From Pseudomonadota bacterium (GTDB lineage Bacteria; Pseudomonadota; Gammaproteobacteria; Pseudomonadales; Pseudomonadaceae), in contig JAEYXX010000084.1 in assembly GCA_023431055.1 (NCBI GenBank), forward strand, positions 1-28,738: a DNA stretch of 28,738 bases, read 5' to 3'. Positions 16,157-26,293 of this stretch are shown here, in pieces. The position numbers and the translations under genes were made by a program. Position 1 is the stretch's first letter. Each line of letters begins with the position of its first letter. The notes under the pieces were generated by a model. That model did no database searches. It saw nothing but the letters and a program-made list of their open reading frames with translations, and had not been told where the DNA came from.

Positions 16157-16284
16157 ATTGCTGGCCAACCGCCACGGCGCTCCGTTTGAAAGCTGGCAGC
16201 AAGTGCCTTGCGCTAGCATTCGTCACGTCTACGCCATTACTAAAAAGAGAAAAAAGCGATTCAACCGACTTTGGAATACGCCCC
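16157..16284. promoter_or_regulatory. Likely promoter region of the oxaloacetate decarboxylase gene
   Basis: These 128 bases contain an A-rich stretch (around 16240-16260) that contrasts with the GC-rich surroundings, 25-45 bases before the start codon. No gene is visible. A promoter and leader are likely, but no exact -35/-10 boxes can be fixed. Confidence 0.35.
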
Positions 16285-17157
16285 ATGCCCATCTTGCAAC
16301 GTGCATCCCACCATGAGCTACGCAGCGCCTTTCGTGCTCTGCTGGCTTCCGAGCGCTGCTATCACTCCGCTTCGGTCTTCGACCCCATGTCCGCCCGAAT
16401 CGCCGCCGACCTCGATTTCGAGGTCGGCATCCTTGGTGGCTCCGTCGCCTCTCTTCAGGTGCTCGGTGCGCCGGACTTCGCCCTGATCACCCTCAGCGAA
16501 TTCGTCGAGCAGGCCGCGCGCATCGGCCGCGTCGCTCGCCTGCCGGTGATCGCCGATGCCGACCACGGTTACGGCAACGCCCTCAACGTGATGCGTACCG
16601 TGGTCGAGCTGGAACGCGCCGGCGTCGCCGCGCTGACCATCGAGGACACCCTGCTGCCGGCCCAGTTCGGTCGCAAGTCCACCGACCTGATCTCCATCGA
16701 GGAGGGCGTCGGCAAGATCCTCGCCGCGCTGGAAGCGCGTGTCGACCCCGAGCTTTCCATCATCGCCCGGACCCACGCCGGGGTACTGGAGGTGGACGAA
16801 GTGATCCGCCGCACTCGCGCCTACGAGGCCGCCGGCGCCGATGGCATCTGCCTGGTCGGGGTCAGGGACTTCGCCCATCTGGAGCAGATCGCCGCGGGCC
16901 TGAAAGTGCCGCTGATGCTGGTCACCTACAGTAATCCCGAATTGCGTGATAACCAGCGCCTGGCGCGCCTGGGCGTGCGCATCGTGGTCAACGGCCATGC
17001 CGCCTACTTCGCCGCGATCAAGGCCACCTACGATTGCCTGCGCGAGCAGCGCGGCGCCCAGCCGTGCGACCTCAACGCCACCGAGCTGACCCACAAGTAC
17101 ACCATGCCGGAGGATTACATTCTCTGGGCCAAGGAGTTCATGGAAGTCCGCGAGTAA
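16285..17157 (+). CDS. Oxaloacetate decarboxylase, isocitrate lyase/PEP mutase superfamily
   Basis: A 290-residue protein close to P. aeruginosa PA4872, a structurally studied oxaloacetate decarboxylase of the PEP mutase/isocitrate lyase superfamily (recalled, not searched). The enzyme converts oxaloacetate to pyruvate and CO2 in the cytosol using a divalent metal. Seen: V-F-D-P-M-S-A-R near 31-38, G-I-L-G-G-S-V-A-S near 48-56, the metal/substrate motif [10 protein letters not shown] at 90-99 (Asp91, Asp93), I-E-D-T at 119-122, A-R-T-H-A-G near 161-166 and N-G-H-A-A near 236-240. The frame is open further upstream in the overlapping region, but ATG 16285 gives the family length. The gene shares its strand with the T2SF gene and the zinc-finger gene that follows. 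Confidence 0.88.
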   Translation: MPILQRASHHELRSAFRALLASERCYHSASVFDPMSARIAADLDFEVGILGGSVASLQVLGAPDFALITLSEFVEQAARIGRVARLPVIADADHGYGNALNVMRTVVELERAGVAALTIEDTLLPAQFGRKSTDLISIEEGVGKILAALEARVDPELSIIARTHAGVLEVDEVIRRTRAYEAAGADGICLVGVRDFAHLEQIAAGLKVPLMLVTYSNPELRDNQRLARLGVRIVVNGHAAYFAAIKATYDCLREQRGAQPCDLNATELTHKYTMPEDYILWAKEFMEVRE

Positions 17158-17214
17158 CGACCAGCAGCACTTGCACTTCGCATTCTCCGGGCGCATATCT
17201 GTCTGGAGAGTGCT

Positions 17215-17220
17215 AGGAGG
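17215..17220 (+). promoter_or_regulatory. Shine-Dalgarno site that decides a start
   Basis: A perfect AGGAGG abuts the ATG at 17221 and lies six bases before the ATG at 17227. Normal spacing therefore selects 17227 as the start of the zinc-finger protein. Confidence 0.7.
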
Positions 17221-17226
17221 ATGAGC

Positions 17227-17493
17227 ATGGCCGGTGGTTGGGCAAGCGACGACGCAGTTCAGGAACAGATCGACAGCAGCATCGAGGACGCCGTCGCGCG
17301 TGCCCGTAGCCAGTTGCCGAAAGGTGAGAGCCTGCGTCACTGCGAAGAGTGCGATGCGGCCATTCCCGAGGCCCGTCGCCAAGCGATTCCCGGCGTGCGC
17401 CTGTGCGTCAATTGCCAGGCCGAGCACGACCGCGAGAACGCCGCTTTCAGCGGTTACAACCGCCGGGGCAGCAAGGACAGCCAGTTGCGTTGA
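17227..17493 (+). CDS. DksA/TraR-family C4 zinc-finger protein (YbiI-like)
   Basis: An 88-residue protein of the small DksA/TraR group. The zinc finger is complete with four cysteines, Cys39, Cys42, Cys60 and Cys63 (C-E-E-C ... C-V-N-C), and I-P-E-A-R-R-Q-A-I-P-G between the pairs, as in E. coli YbiI. The N-terminal helix (residues 8-30) is acidic, but the long coiled coil of true DksA is absent. DksA-like proteins enter the RNA polymerase secondary channel; whether this short member does is unknown. I recall a comparable gene (PA4870) at this place in P. aeruginosa. The last 22 bases, including the stop, are one copy of a direct repeat whose other copy lies at 18243-18264. Confidence 0.88.
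   Translation: MAGGWASDDAVQEQIDSSIEDAVARARSQLPKGESLRHCEECDAAIPEARRQAIPGVRLCVNCQAEHDRENAAFSGYNRRGSKDSQLR
17472..17493 (+). repeat. 22-bp direct repeat, left copy
   Basis: This 22-base sequence, beginning CAAGGACAGCCAG and ending in TGA, is the end of the zinc-finger gene. It is identical to 18243-18264. The two copies bracket a segment of 749 bases. Confidence 0.9.
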
Positions 17494-17497
17494 AACC

Positions 17498-17632
17498 TCA
17501 GAACAGCGCGCCGATATAGACTGCTCCGCCGATTCCGGCCTGAATGCCGAGATTGGCGCCGGCCATCAACAGGGCGCCATTGGCGGATTGCATCAGCTTG
17601 CGGGTCAGTATCGGCGAGATGGTGACGTTGGC
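17498..17632 (-). pseudogene. Remnant of a small membrane-protein gene
   Basis: On the - strand a protein-like reading runs to a TGA at 17498-17500. It encodes about 44 residues with an amphipathic start (T-I-S-P-I-L-T-R-K-L-M-Q-S) and a glycine/alanine-rich hydrophobic tail (N-G-A-L-L-M-A-G-A-N-L-G-I-Q-A-G-I-G-G-A-V-Y-I-G-A-L-F). A stop codon lies directly upstream in the same frame and there is no suitable start codon, so it looks like the 3' fragment of a broken gene. The adjacent ATG at about 17630 is in another frame, giving an arginine-rich reading that does not look natural. I cannot name the family. It lies inside the repeat-flanked segment, just after the DUF3592-type gene. Confidence 0.4.
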
Positions 17633-17645
17633 TCATCCGCTTGCT

Positions 17646-18044
17646 TTATGGGTGTCTGAATAGGGTCAGCAACCCGCTGACCATGAAGATGGAACCCAGC
17701 AGCCCGAGAAAGGCCGAGACGCCCCAAAGCGCGCCGAAATCATCGATCACGGCAGAGGTTTCCGGTGCCTCGGCCCGGTAGTAGACCTTTACTTGCATGC
17801 CAACCTGATAGCCGTAAATCCAGCCGCCCTGGGGGTAAGAAATACGGGCGCCGCTGTTATCGGTGAAGGCTATTTCAGGGTGAGAGCTGCCTGCATTGAG
17901 GGCGACGACATTACCGTCGGCCTGAAGGGCGGAGTCTAGAAGGTCCAGGCGGGCGGAGGTCTGCACGACCGTTGCGGTAATCAGTGCGAGGCCTGCCAAG
18001 GTGAAGAGACCGCCCTTGAGCAGGCGAGATGGAGTAGTGAGCAT
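17646..18044 (-). CDS. DUF3592-type membrane protein
   Basis: A 132-residue protein with an N-terminal membrane helix (L-L-K-G-G-L-F-T-L-A-G-L-A-L-I-T-A, about 7-24), a beta-rich extracytoplasmic middle (I-A-F-T-D-N-S-G, Y-P-Q-G-G-W-I-Y-G-Y-Q-V-G-M-Q-V-K-V-Y-Y) and a second C-terminal helix (F-L-G-L-L-G-S-I-F-M-V-S-G-L-L). This layout and the V-G-x-x-V-x-V-Y-Y motif match DUF3592 proteins, whose role is unknown. A start at 18044 with AGGAA upstream is preferred over in-frame ATGs at 18068 and 18206. It is moderately richer in A and T than its neighbours and lies wholly inside the segment bounded by the 22-bp direct repeats, suggesting acquisition as a unit. Confidence 0.72.
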   Translation of the reverse strand: MLTTPSRLLKGGLFTLAGLALITATVVQTSARLDLLDSALQADGNVVALNAGSSHPEIAFTDNSGARISYPQGGWIYGYQVGMQVKVYYRAEAPETSAVIDDFGALWGVSAFLGLLGSIFMVSGLLTLFRHP

Positions 18045-18242
18045 CCTGTGGTGTTCCTGATCTTCCATGGATATGGCCAGGAGTTCTGGGCCGGACGTTA
18101 GGACAGGTATCCGTCTCCGAGATTCCCTGCCGTAGCTACCCAGCCTGAACAGAAGGCATTTCGCTGATGCTGGCCTGCATTCCGGCATGCTGCCAGGCGT
18201 GATCATAAGGGTTCGTGGCGATGCATCGCGTGGCGGGATTCA

Positions 18243-18264
18243 CAAGGACAGCCAGTTGCGTTGA
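18243..18264 (+). repeat. 22-bp direct repeat, right copy
   Basis: Identical to the last 22 bases of the zinc-finger gene at 17472-17493, but here it is in non-coding DNA 76 bases before the hemerythrin gene. Sequences outside the 22 bases differ between the two copies. Confidence 0.9.
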
Positions 18265-18339
18265 GCAAGCGGTACGGCACCTATTCGCCTCCTGCTGGTC
18301 TAGTGCTACTACGACCGTGACTCAGGAAGAGGTGCCTGC

Positions 18340-18783
18340 ATGACGATTTTCGAAGCCTTGCGCATCAGCCACGATATCCAGCGCGAACTGGCGCAGAAAC
18401 TGATCGCCACCCAGGGCGATAGCGCCGAGCGCCACGCCTTGTTCTCTCAGCTCAAGCAGGAGCTGGCCGTGCATTCGGTGGCCGAGGAACGCCATTTCTA
18501 CATCCCCCTGATGCAGCAGGACGCCGGCGTCGATCTGTCGCGCCACGCGATTGCCGAGCATCACCAGATGGATGAAATGATCGAGGACCTGGAAGAAACC
18601 GACCCCAGCAGCCCGAGCTGGCTGGCGCAAGCCAAGGCGCTGGCGGAAAAGGTCGAACATCACCTCAAAGAGGAGGAGCACACCTTCTTCCAGATGGCCG
18701 GCAAGCTGCTTCGCGACAAGGAGAAGCAGCAACTGGCGGGTGACTACCTCAACGCCTACGACGAGATGAAGCAGGCGTCCTGA
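18340..18783 (+). CDS. Hemerythrin-like (HHE) domain protein
   Basis: A 147-residue soluble four-helix protein of the HHE hemerythrin-like family. The expected iron ligands are present: His11 (S-H-D), His45 and Glu49 (V-H-S-V-A-E-E), His74/His75 (A-E-H-H-Q-M-D), and the late group His107/His108, Glu112 and His114 (E-H-H-L-K-E-E-E-H-T-F-F). AGGAAGAGG upstream supports the ATG. Such proteins bind a di-iron centre and are linked to oxygen, nitric-oxide or iron stress, but the individual role of this one is not known. It stands alone: upstream is the repeat-flanked segment on the opposite strand, downstream the REP-transposase module. Confidence 0.9.
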   Translation: MTIFEALRISHDIQRELAQKLIATQGDSAERHALFSQLKQELAVHSVAEERHFYIPLMQQDAGVDLSRHAIAEHHQMDEMIEDLEETDPSSPSWLAQAKALAEKVEHHLKEEEHTFFQMAGKLLRDKEKQQLAGDYLNAYDEMKQAS

Positions 18784-18805
18784 ATGGGCTAACCTCAATG
18801 GCAGC

Positions 18806-18855
18806 GGCGGGTTTCACCCGCCCTACACATGACCGTAGGGCGGGTGCAACCCGCC
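18806..18855. repeat. REP pair upstream of the transposase remnant
   Basis: Two oppositely oriented REP units (18806-18826 and 18835-18855) contain the core GGCGGGTTTCACCCGCC and its near reverse complement with GTAGGGCGGGTGCAACCC. They lie 30 bases before the transposase start. The same unit recurs at 19432-19505 and 26294-26362, marking it as the partner repeat of this transposase type. Confidence 0.85.
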
Positions 18856-18885
18856 ACCTATCACATCTGCAACAAGGACGTTGCC

Positions 18886-19428
18886 ATGCCCGATTACCGT
18901 CGCGCCGCCGTTCCTGGCGGCACCTATTTCTTCACGCTCGTCACTGAGCGGCGCCAGCCGATTCTTACCCATCCCGATATCCGACAGGCTTTACGCCGCG
19001 CTATCGAAACAGTGCGTCTTTCCCAGCCTTTTGCCATTGACGCCTGGGTACTGTTGCCCGATCACCTGCATGCCATCTGGCGCTTGCCACCCGATGATGC
19101 GGACTTTTCCAATCGATGGCGCCTGATCAAACGGCACGTTACTCATGCCTGTCGCGACTACAACCGTATCGACCTGCTGAGCGAGCGACGCCATGCAAAG
19201 GGACAAGGCACGCTTTGACAGCAACGCTTCTGGGAGCATTTGATTCGTGACGAGGACGACGACGCCAGGCACTTCCACTACCTGCACGGCAACCCGCTCA
19301 AGCATGGGCTGGTGACGCGTGTGCGGGATTGGTCTTGGTCGTCGTTTCACCGTTGGGTGAAGCAGGGCGTCTATCCCGTCGATTGGGGCGGGGATATGAA
19401 CCTTGATGACCTGGGTGTCGGGGAGTGA
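18886..19428 (+). pseudogene. REP-associated tyrosine transposase (RAYT), broken by an in-frame stop
   Basis: The reading frame starts M-P-D-Y-R-R-A-A-V-P-G-G-T-Y-F-F, typical of RAYT proteins, and has the HUH motif D-H-L-H (His60, His62). Codon 111 is TGA (19216-19218), where relatives have tryptophan (G-x-W-Q-x-R-F-W-E-H). The same frame continues intact to 19428 with [14 protein letters not shown], the likely catalytic tyrosine (Tyr132 in [13 protein letters not shown]) and [11 protein letters not shown]. One TGG-to-TGA change therefore separates the two halves of the active site and should inactivate it. RAYTs mobilise REP elements, and this one is flanked by REP pairs on both sides. The rest looks little decayed, so inactivation may be recent, or the base could be a sequencing error. 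Confidence 0.85.
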
Positions 19429-19431
19429 ATT

Positions 19432-19505
19432 GGCGGGTTTCACCCGCCCTACAGGTTTGCGCAGGGCGGGCAATCACCGCTCCCGTAGGGCGGGTGAAAC
19501 CCGCC
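19432..19505. repeat. REP cluster downstream of the transposase remnant
   Basis: Two units in inverted orientation (19432-19452 and 19485-19505) with the same GGCGGGTTTCACCCGCC core; a partial third (GCAGGGCGGGCAATC) lies between them at about 19461-19475. They separate the transposase from the convergent ureC gene and could help stop transcription of both. Confidence 0.85.
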
Positions 19506-19512
19506 AAGGATG

Positions 19513-21213
<1,701 letters not shown>

Positions 21214-21284
21214 ATTCGCTTCCCTTGTGGCGCGAAGGCTGGCGCGTGTTTGTCTGTCAGGGGATGAGGCGCTGCGGTTCTTCT

Positions 21285-21336
21285 GTAGGAGCGGCTTTAG
21301 CCGCGAAACCGTTATCGCGGCTAAAGCCGCTCCTAC
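21285..21336. repeat. REP-type inverted repeat between ureB and ureC
   Basis: Perfect 22-base arms (21285-21306 and 21315-21336), beginning GTAGGAGCGGCTTTAG, are separated by 8 bases and start 10 bases after the ureB stop. This is a familiar Pseudomonas REP type. A related single unit lies at 23505-23527. A hairpin this strong inside an operon may lower or balance ureC expression relative to ureB. Confidence 0.85.
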
Positions 21337-21346
21337 ACGAGTCACC

Positions 21347-21655
21347 TCAATCCAGGTCGCCCATCACCCGGCCGGCGAAGCCGAACACGCGGCGCGCGCC
21401 GGCCAGATCGACCAGCTCCACTTCGCGGCTCTGCCCTGGCTCGAAACGCACGGCGGTGCCGGCTGGGATATTCAGGCGCATGCCGCGAGCGCTGGCGCGG
21501 TCGAACAGCAGGGCGTCGTTGGTTTCGAAGAAGTGGTAGTGCGAGCCGACCTGGATAGGCCGGTCGCCGCTGTTGGCCACGGACAGGGTCAGGGTGCGGC
21601 GACCGGCATTGAGCTCGATCTCGCCATCGGCAATCTGGTATTCGCCGGGAATCAT
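21347..21655 (-). CDS. ureB: Urease beta subunit
   Basis: A 102-residue urease beta subunit, of normal length. It starts M-I-P-G-E-Y-Q-I and carries the family signature [19 protein letters not shown] near 28-46, then [15 protein letters not shown] and the C-terminal [10 protein letters not shown]. The subunit is structural and assembles with UreA and UreC in the (UreABC)3 enzyme. It lies 7 bases after the acetyltransferase gene; the gap to ureC holds a REP palindrome. Confidence 0.97.
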   Translation of the reverse strand: MIPGEYQIADGEIELNAGRRTLTLSVANSGDRPIQVGSHYHFFETNDALLFDRASARGMRLNIPAGTAVRFEPGQSREVELVDLAGARRVFGFAGRVMGDLD

Positions 21656-21662
21656 GGGGTGC

Positions 21663-22163
21663 TCACTCCAGAATCAGTTGCATGAAAGTCAGATCCAGCC
21701 AGCGGCCGAACTTGCGACCGACCTGGGGCATCTGCCCGGTGGTGACGAAGCCGAGGCGCTGGTGCAGGCGAATCGAGACGGCGTTCTCCGATTCGATGGC
21801 GGCGACCATAACGTGCAGGTTGGCGGTGCGGGCGCGTTCGATCAGCGCCTGCATCAGCGCCGGGCCAAGGCCTTGGCCGCGTTGGTCGGAGCGCACGTAG
21901 ACCGAGTGCTCGACTGTGTGGCGGAAACCTTCGATGGTGCGCCAGGTGCCGTAGCTGGCGTAGCCGACTACCTCGCCTGTGCCGTCATGGGCGACCAGTA
22001 TGGGAAAACCCGCTGCAGTGCGCTCCGCCAGCCAGGCGCGGCGGTTGGCGAGATCCACCAGGGTCTCGTTCCAGATCGCCGTGGTGTGCTGCACCGCGTC
22101 GTTGTAGATGGCCAGGATGCCGGGCAGATCAGCTTCGCTCGCATCAACGATCGAATAACTCAT
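21663..22163 (-). CDS. GNAT acetyltransferase, phosphinothricin/methionine sulfoximine type
   Basis: A 166-residue GCN5-related N-acetyltransferase, with I-Y-N-D-A-V near 19-24, the acetyl-CoA loop [10 protein letters not shown] at 91-100, V-A-A-I-E-S-E-N near 120-127 and L-H-Q-R-L-G-F near 133-139. These match the Pat/Bar-like group. P. aeruginosa PA4866, which I recall between ureA and ureB in the same way, acetylates methionine sulfoximine and sulfone, toxic analogues of glutamine-synthetase and glutamate-synthase substrates. The gene is packed between ureA (3-base gap) and ureB (7-base gap), so it is surely in the operon. A detoxification role near nitrogen assimilation is plausible but inferred. 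Confidence 0.92.
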   Translation of the reverse strand: MSYSIVDASEADLPGILAIYNDAVQHTTAIWNETLVDLANRRAWLAERTAAGFPILVAHDGTGEVVGYASYGTWRTIEGFRHTVEHSVYVRSDQRGQGLGPALMQALIERARTANLHVMVAAIESENAVSIRLHQRLGFVTTGQMPQVGRKFGRWLDLTFMQLILE

Positions 22164-22166
22164 GGT

Positions 22167-22469
22167 TTAAGCGATCGGCTGGTGGACGGTCACCAGCTTG
22201 GTGCCGTCAGGGAAGGTGGCTTCGATCTGGATCTCCGGGATCATCTCCGGCACACCTTCCATTACCTGATCGCGGGCCAGCAGGGTGGTGCCGAAATGCA
22301 TCAGCTCGGCCACCGTTTGGCCGTCGCGCGCGCCTTCGAGCAGGGCTGCGGAGATATAGGCCATGGCTTCCGGGTAGTTCAGCTTGACCCCGCGCGCCAG
22401 GCGGCGCTCGGCCACCAGGCCGGCGGTGAAGATCAGCAGCTTGTCTTTCTCGCGTGGACTCAGATCCAT
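22167..22469 (-). CDS. ureA: Urease gamma subunit
   Basis: A 100-residue urease gamma subunit, of typical length. Seen: [14 protein letters not shown] at the start, [14 protein letters not shown] near 21-34, and the C-terminal [21 protein letters not shown]. It is structural and binds UreB and UreC. It lies 80 bases after ureD and 3 bases before the acetyltransferase, which separates it from ureB. Confidence 0.97.
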   Translation of the reverse strand: MDLSPREKDKLLIFTAGLVAERRLARGVKLNYPEAMAYISAALLEGARDGQTVAELMHFGTTLLARDQVMEGVPEMIPEIQIEATFPDGTKLVTVHQPIA

Positions 22470-22522
22470 CGTTTACTCCATTGGGGCGTATGCCTGGCAT
22501 CGCCGGAATGCGTCGTGGGAAG

Positions 22523-22548
22523 GGCGGATGTCGCTTTTTACATCCGCC
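22523..22548. terminator. Hairpin between ureD and ureA
   Basis: A 9-bp perfect stem (GGCGGATGT / ACATCCGCC) with an 8-base loop sits directly after the ureD stop. No T run follows on the - strand, so it is more likely an mRNA stabiliser, REP remnant or partial attenuator than a full terminator. Confidence 0.4.
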
Positions 22549-22549
22549 G

Positions 22550-23386
22550 TCATGTGCTCCAGATTCGCGGTGGCACCGCTTCGCGACCGAGCAGCGCCGG
22601 GCGCAGCAGGTGCCAGAGGGCGATCAGCCAAGCACGCGCCTTGAGTGCCTCGCTGGCCAGGCAGCGGGCGATCAGCAGACCCGCGAGCTGGCTGAGATCA
22701 CCACGCACGCCGTCGATCTGCAGTTCTCGGCAGCGCTCCAGCAGTTCGCTGTCCACTTCGCCGCTGACCAGCAGGGTGGCGAATACCGGTTGGCCTTTCA
22801 GACCGATGGGCGAGTCGAGCAGGCCGTCGCCACCGCTCACGCGCTGGCGCTCGTGCCACAGCAGCTTGCCATCGCGGCGGATGTCCAGCGCGGCCTGGAA
22901 GTGGCCGCTGGCAAAGCGCTCGTCGGCAGCGGGTCGGCCGAGAGCGACGATGTCCCAGTAGAACAGACGAGCATCGCCGAGCAGGTCGATCTGCGTGTGC
23001 AGTTCGGCCTGGGCACCGGCATAGATGATGGTTTCCTGCGGCAGCCATTCAAGGGTCGCGCCGGCGTCGACGCGCAGGTGCAGATTCTGATGGGCGACGC
23101 CCGCGGCGCGATACCACTTGGCTGCGCCTGGGCTGGTGAGTTGCACCCAGGTGTTTTCGCCGGCGTGGGCCGAGATATCCAGAACGTCACCACCGGCAAT
23201 GCCGCCGGGCGGGTGAACGATGATGTGCTGGCACACCTCCGGGCCTTCGGCATACAGGTGCTTCTGCACCCTAAGGGGGCCGACATGGCGCCTGCGCACC
23301 GGCGTGGTGCGTTCGCCGTGGCGCGCGTAAGCCAGCTCCAGCTCGGCGGGCCAGCTGGGCGTGAACAGGACGGCAGGCAGATTCAT
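22550..23386 (-). CDS. ureD: Urease accessory protein UreD
   Basis: A 278-residue nickel-insertion chaperone that works with UreF and UreG on the urease apoprotein. Family marks are the G-P-L-R-V-Q-K segment near 36-42, [10 protein letters not shown] near 58-67, a conserved [11 protein letters not shown] block, and [10 protein letters not shown] near 113-122. ATG 23386 gives the normal family length; an in-frame ATG 37 codons earlier would add an arginine-rich tail. No strong ribosome site precedes either. The partners ureE, ureF and ureG are absent from the window and must lie elsewhere, as in P. aeruginosa. Confidence 0.93.
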   Translation of the reverse strand: MNLPAVLFTPSWPAELELAYARHGERTTPVRRRHVGPLRVQKHLYAEGPEVCQHIIVHPPGGIAGGDVLDISAHAGENTWVQLTSPGAAKWYRAAGVAHQNLHLRVDAGATLEWLPQETIIYAGAQAELHTQIDLLGDARLFYWDIVALGRPAADERFASGHFQAALDIRRDGKLLWHERQRVSGGDGLLDSPIGLKGQPVFATLLVSGEVDSELLERCRELQIDGVRGDLSQLAGLLIARCLASEALKARAWLIALWHLLRPALLGREAVPPRIWST

Positions 23387-23504
23387 CAGCGGGCAGGGTT
23401 CCACGGGATAGTTGACCGAGTGGGCAAGCAAGAGGCGTGCCCTGAACCAAATCGGTGCGCGGTGCGCTGGTCGCCATTGCCATTCACGCAGACGCACGGA
23501 GCTG

Positions 23505-23527
23505 TCGCGGCTAAAGCCCCTCCCACA
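23505..23527. repeat. Single REP unit between urtE and ureD
   Basis: TCGCGGCTAAAGCC followed by CCTCCCACA is a diverged copy of one arm of the REP at 21285-21336. It lies in the 153-base gap between urtE and ureD; the rest of the gap shows no other feature. Confidence 0.6.
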
Positions 23528-23539
23528 GGCGGGCGTCCC

Positions 23540-24238
23540 TCAGATCGCCACCAGCCCGCGCACGCCTTCGGCTTCCATGTTCTCGCCACGGCCCTGCTGG
23601 ACGATCTCGCCACGGCTCATCACTAGGTACTGGTCGGCCAGTTCGGCGGCAAAATCATAGAACTGCTCCACCAGCAGGATGGCCATATCGCCACGCTCCG
23701 CTAATTTGCGAATCACCGCGCCGATCTCCTTGATCACCGAGGGCTGGATGCCCTCGGTGGGCTCGTCGAGGATCAACAGGCGCGGCTGGCTGGCCAGCGC
23801 GCGACCGATGGCCAGCTGTTGCTGCTGGCCACCGGACAGGTCGCCGCCACGGCGATGCTTCATTTCGCGCAGCACCGGGAACAGCTCGTAGATGAACTCG
23901 GGCACGGCCTTGGCCTGGCTGCCGGGAAAGCGTGACAGGCCCATCAGCAGGTTCTCTTCCACCGTCAGGCGGCCGAAGATCTCGCGGCCTTGAGGCACGT
24001 ACGCGATGCCGGCGTGTACGCGCTGGTGCGGTTTGAAGCTGGTGATGGCCTTGCCTTCCCATTGCACGCTGCCGTCCTTGGCCGGAATTAGGCCCATCAG
24101 GCACTTGAGCAGAGTGGTCTTGCCCACGCCGTTGCGGCCGAGCAGGCAGGTGACTTCGCCGACCTTCACGTCGAACGACAGGCCACGCAGGATGTGGCTG
24201 CCGCCGTAATACTGGTGGAGTTGTTGGACTTGCAGCAT
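23540..24238 (-). CDS. urtE: Urea ABC transporter ATP-binding protein UrtE
   Basis: A 232-residue ABC ATPase of the branched-chain amino acid/urea (LivF-like) type. Walker A is G-R-N-G-V-G-K-T at 34-41, the signature L-S-G-G-Q at 134-138 and Walker B L-L-I-L-D-E-P at 154-160. R-G-L-S-F-D-V at the start and P-Q-G-R-E-I-F-G-R-L-T-V-E-E-N-L near 82-97 are typical of UrtE. ATG 24238 has AAGGA seven bases upstream; an in-frame ATG at 24256 would add six residues. It pairs with UrtD to power urea import. It lies 101 bases after urtD, with repeats in the gap. Confidence 0.96.
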   Translation of the reverse strand: MLQVQQLHQYYGGSHILRGLSFDVKVGEVTCLLGRNGVGKTTLLKCLMGLIPAKDGSVQWEGKAITSFKPHQRVHAGIAYVPQGREIFGRLTVEENLLMGLSRFPGSQAKAVPEFIYELFPVLREMKHRRGGDLSGGQQQQLAIGRALASQPRLLILDEPTEGIQPSVIKEIGAVIRKLAERGDMAILLVEQFYDFAAELADQYLVMSRGEIVQQGRGENMEAEGVRGLVAI

Positions 24239-24258
24239 ATCGATGTCCTTAAGCATGC

Positions 24259-24321
24259 GGTGCGCGCGGCGCACCCTACGGAGCGCCAGCCTTCTCCCCT
24301 CTCCCGCTTGCGGGAGAGGGG
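24259..24321. repeat. Palindromes between urtD and urtE
   Basis: Two hairpins fill this gap: GGTGCGC / GCGCACC around GCG (24259-24275), and a perfect 12-bp stem CCCCTCTCCCGC / GCGGGAGAGGGG around TT (24296-24321). The second is the same family as 7826-7847 and 28044-28069 in the other orientation. Within the operon they may cause partial termination or protect mRNA. Confidence 0.75.
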
Positions 24322-24339
24322 CCGGGGGAGAGGGGCTTT

Positions 24340-25178
<839 letters not shown>

Positions 25179-25182
<4 letters not shown>

Positions 25183-26267
25183 TGATCCTTCTCCTTCTTC
25201 AGCAGGCCAATCACTCCCTTGGGGAGAAAGAGGGTGACGACGATAAACAGCGCGCCCAGGGCGAACAGCCAGTATTCCGGGAAGGCCACGGTGAACCAGC
25301 TCTTCATGCCGTTGACCAGCCCGGCGCCGAGCAGCGGGCCGATCAGCGTGCCGCGACCGCCCAGGGCGACCCATACGGCAGCCTCGATGGACTGGGTCGG
25401 CGCCATTTCGCTGGGGTTGATGATGCCCACCTGCGGCACGTATAGCGCGCCGGCCAGGCCGCATAACACGGCGGAGAGCACCCAGATAAACAGCTTGTAG
25501 CCGCGCGGATCGTAGCCGCAGAACATCAGGCGGTTCTCGGCGTCACGCAGGGCGGTAAGCACGCGGCCGAACTTGCTGCGCGCCAGGCAAAAGCCCAGGT
25601 ACAGGCTGCCCACCAGCAACACCACGGTGGCGAAGAACAGCGCGGCGCGGGTGCTCTGCGCGGTGATGTCGAAGCCGAGGATGCGGGTGAAGCCGGTAAA
25701 GCCGTTGTTGCCGCCGAAGCCGGTTTCGTTGCGGAAGAACAGCAGCATGCCGGCGAAGGTTAGCGCCTGGGTCATGATCGAGAAGTACACGCCCTTGATC
25801 CGCGAGCGGAAGGCGAAGAAGCCGAACACCAGGGCCAGCAAGCCGGGCGCCAGTACCACCAGGCACATAGCCCAGAGAAAACTCGAGGTGCCGTACCAGT
25901 ACCAGGGCAGCTCGTTCCAGGCCAGGAAGCTCATGAACGCCGGTAGCCCATCACCCGCCGACTGGCGCATCAGGTACATGCCCATGGCGTAGCCGCCGAG
26001 GGCGAAGAACAGGCCGTGGCCCAGCGACAGCATGCCGGCGTAGCCCCAGACCAGATCCAGCGCCAGGGCGACGATGGCGTAGCAGAGGATCTTGCCCACC
26101 AGGGTCAGCGAATAGGCCGAGACGTGCAGAGCGTGGTCGGCCGGCAGCAGGTGCAGCAGCGGCATGGCCAGCAGCACGGCCAGCACCAGCAGGCCGATGG
26201 CCAGCGAAACCTGAGGGCCGAGCTTGGCGCTGGCGCGGGCCAGCAACGTTTGATTTATCGCATTCAT
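25179..26267 (-). CDS. urtC: Urea ABC transporter permease UrtC
   Basis: A 362-residue LivM-like inner-membrane permease with about nine to ten helices. Seen: W-G-Y-A-G-M-L-S-L-G-H-G-L-F-F-A-L-G-G-Y near 74-93, G-N-N-G-F-T-G-F near 185-192, the ATPase-contact loop R-D-A-E-N-R-L-M-F-C-G-Y near 241-252, and W-V-A-L-G-G-R-G-T-L-I-G-P-L-L-G-A near 300-316. With UrtB it forms the urea channel. The stop overlaps the urtD start by 4 bases; the gap of 125 bases to urtB contains a REP pair. Confidence 0.96.
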
Positions 26268-26293
26268 CAGTCGATCACTCGTCCTTTAAGTCC

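Noticed and set aside
15622..17157. 511-codon frame giving the oxaloacetate decarboxylase a long N-terminal extension
   Set aside because: The extension overlaps the T2SF gene in another frame and has unnatural composition; family length and motifs start at 16285.
17221..17493. Zinc-finger protein starting at the ATG at 17221
   Set aside because: AGGAGG touches this ATG, leaving no spacer; the ATG at 17227 has a normal 6-base spacer.
17472..18264. Insertion sequence between the direct repeats
   Set aside because: No transposase and no terminal inverted repeats are seen inside the repeats; the 22-bp length does not fit a usual target duplication.
19216..19218. TGA in the transposase read as selenocysteine or programmed read-through
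   Set aside because: RAYT relatives have tryptophan here, no selenocysteine element is visible nearby, and the residue is not catalytic; a nonsense change is simpler.
22550..23497. UreD with a 37-residue N-terminal extension
   Set aside because: The extra residues are Arg/Trp-rich, unlike UreD, and the shorter form has the family length.
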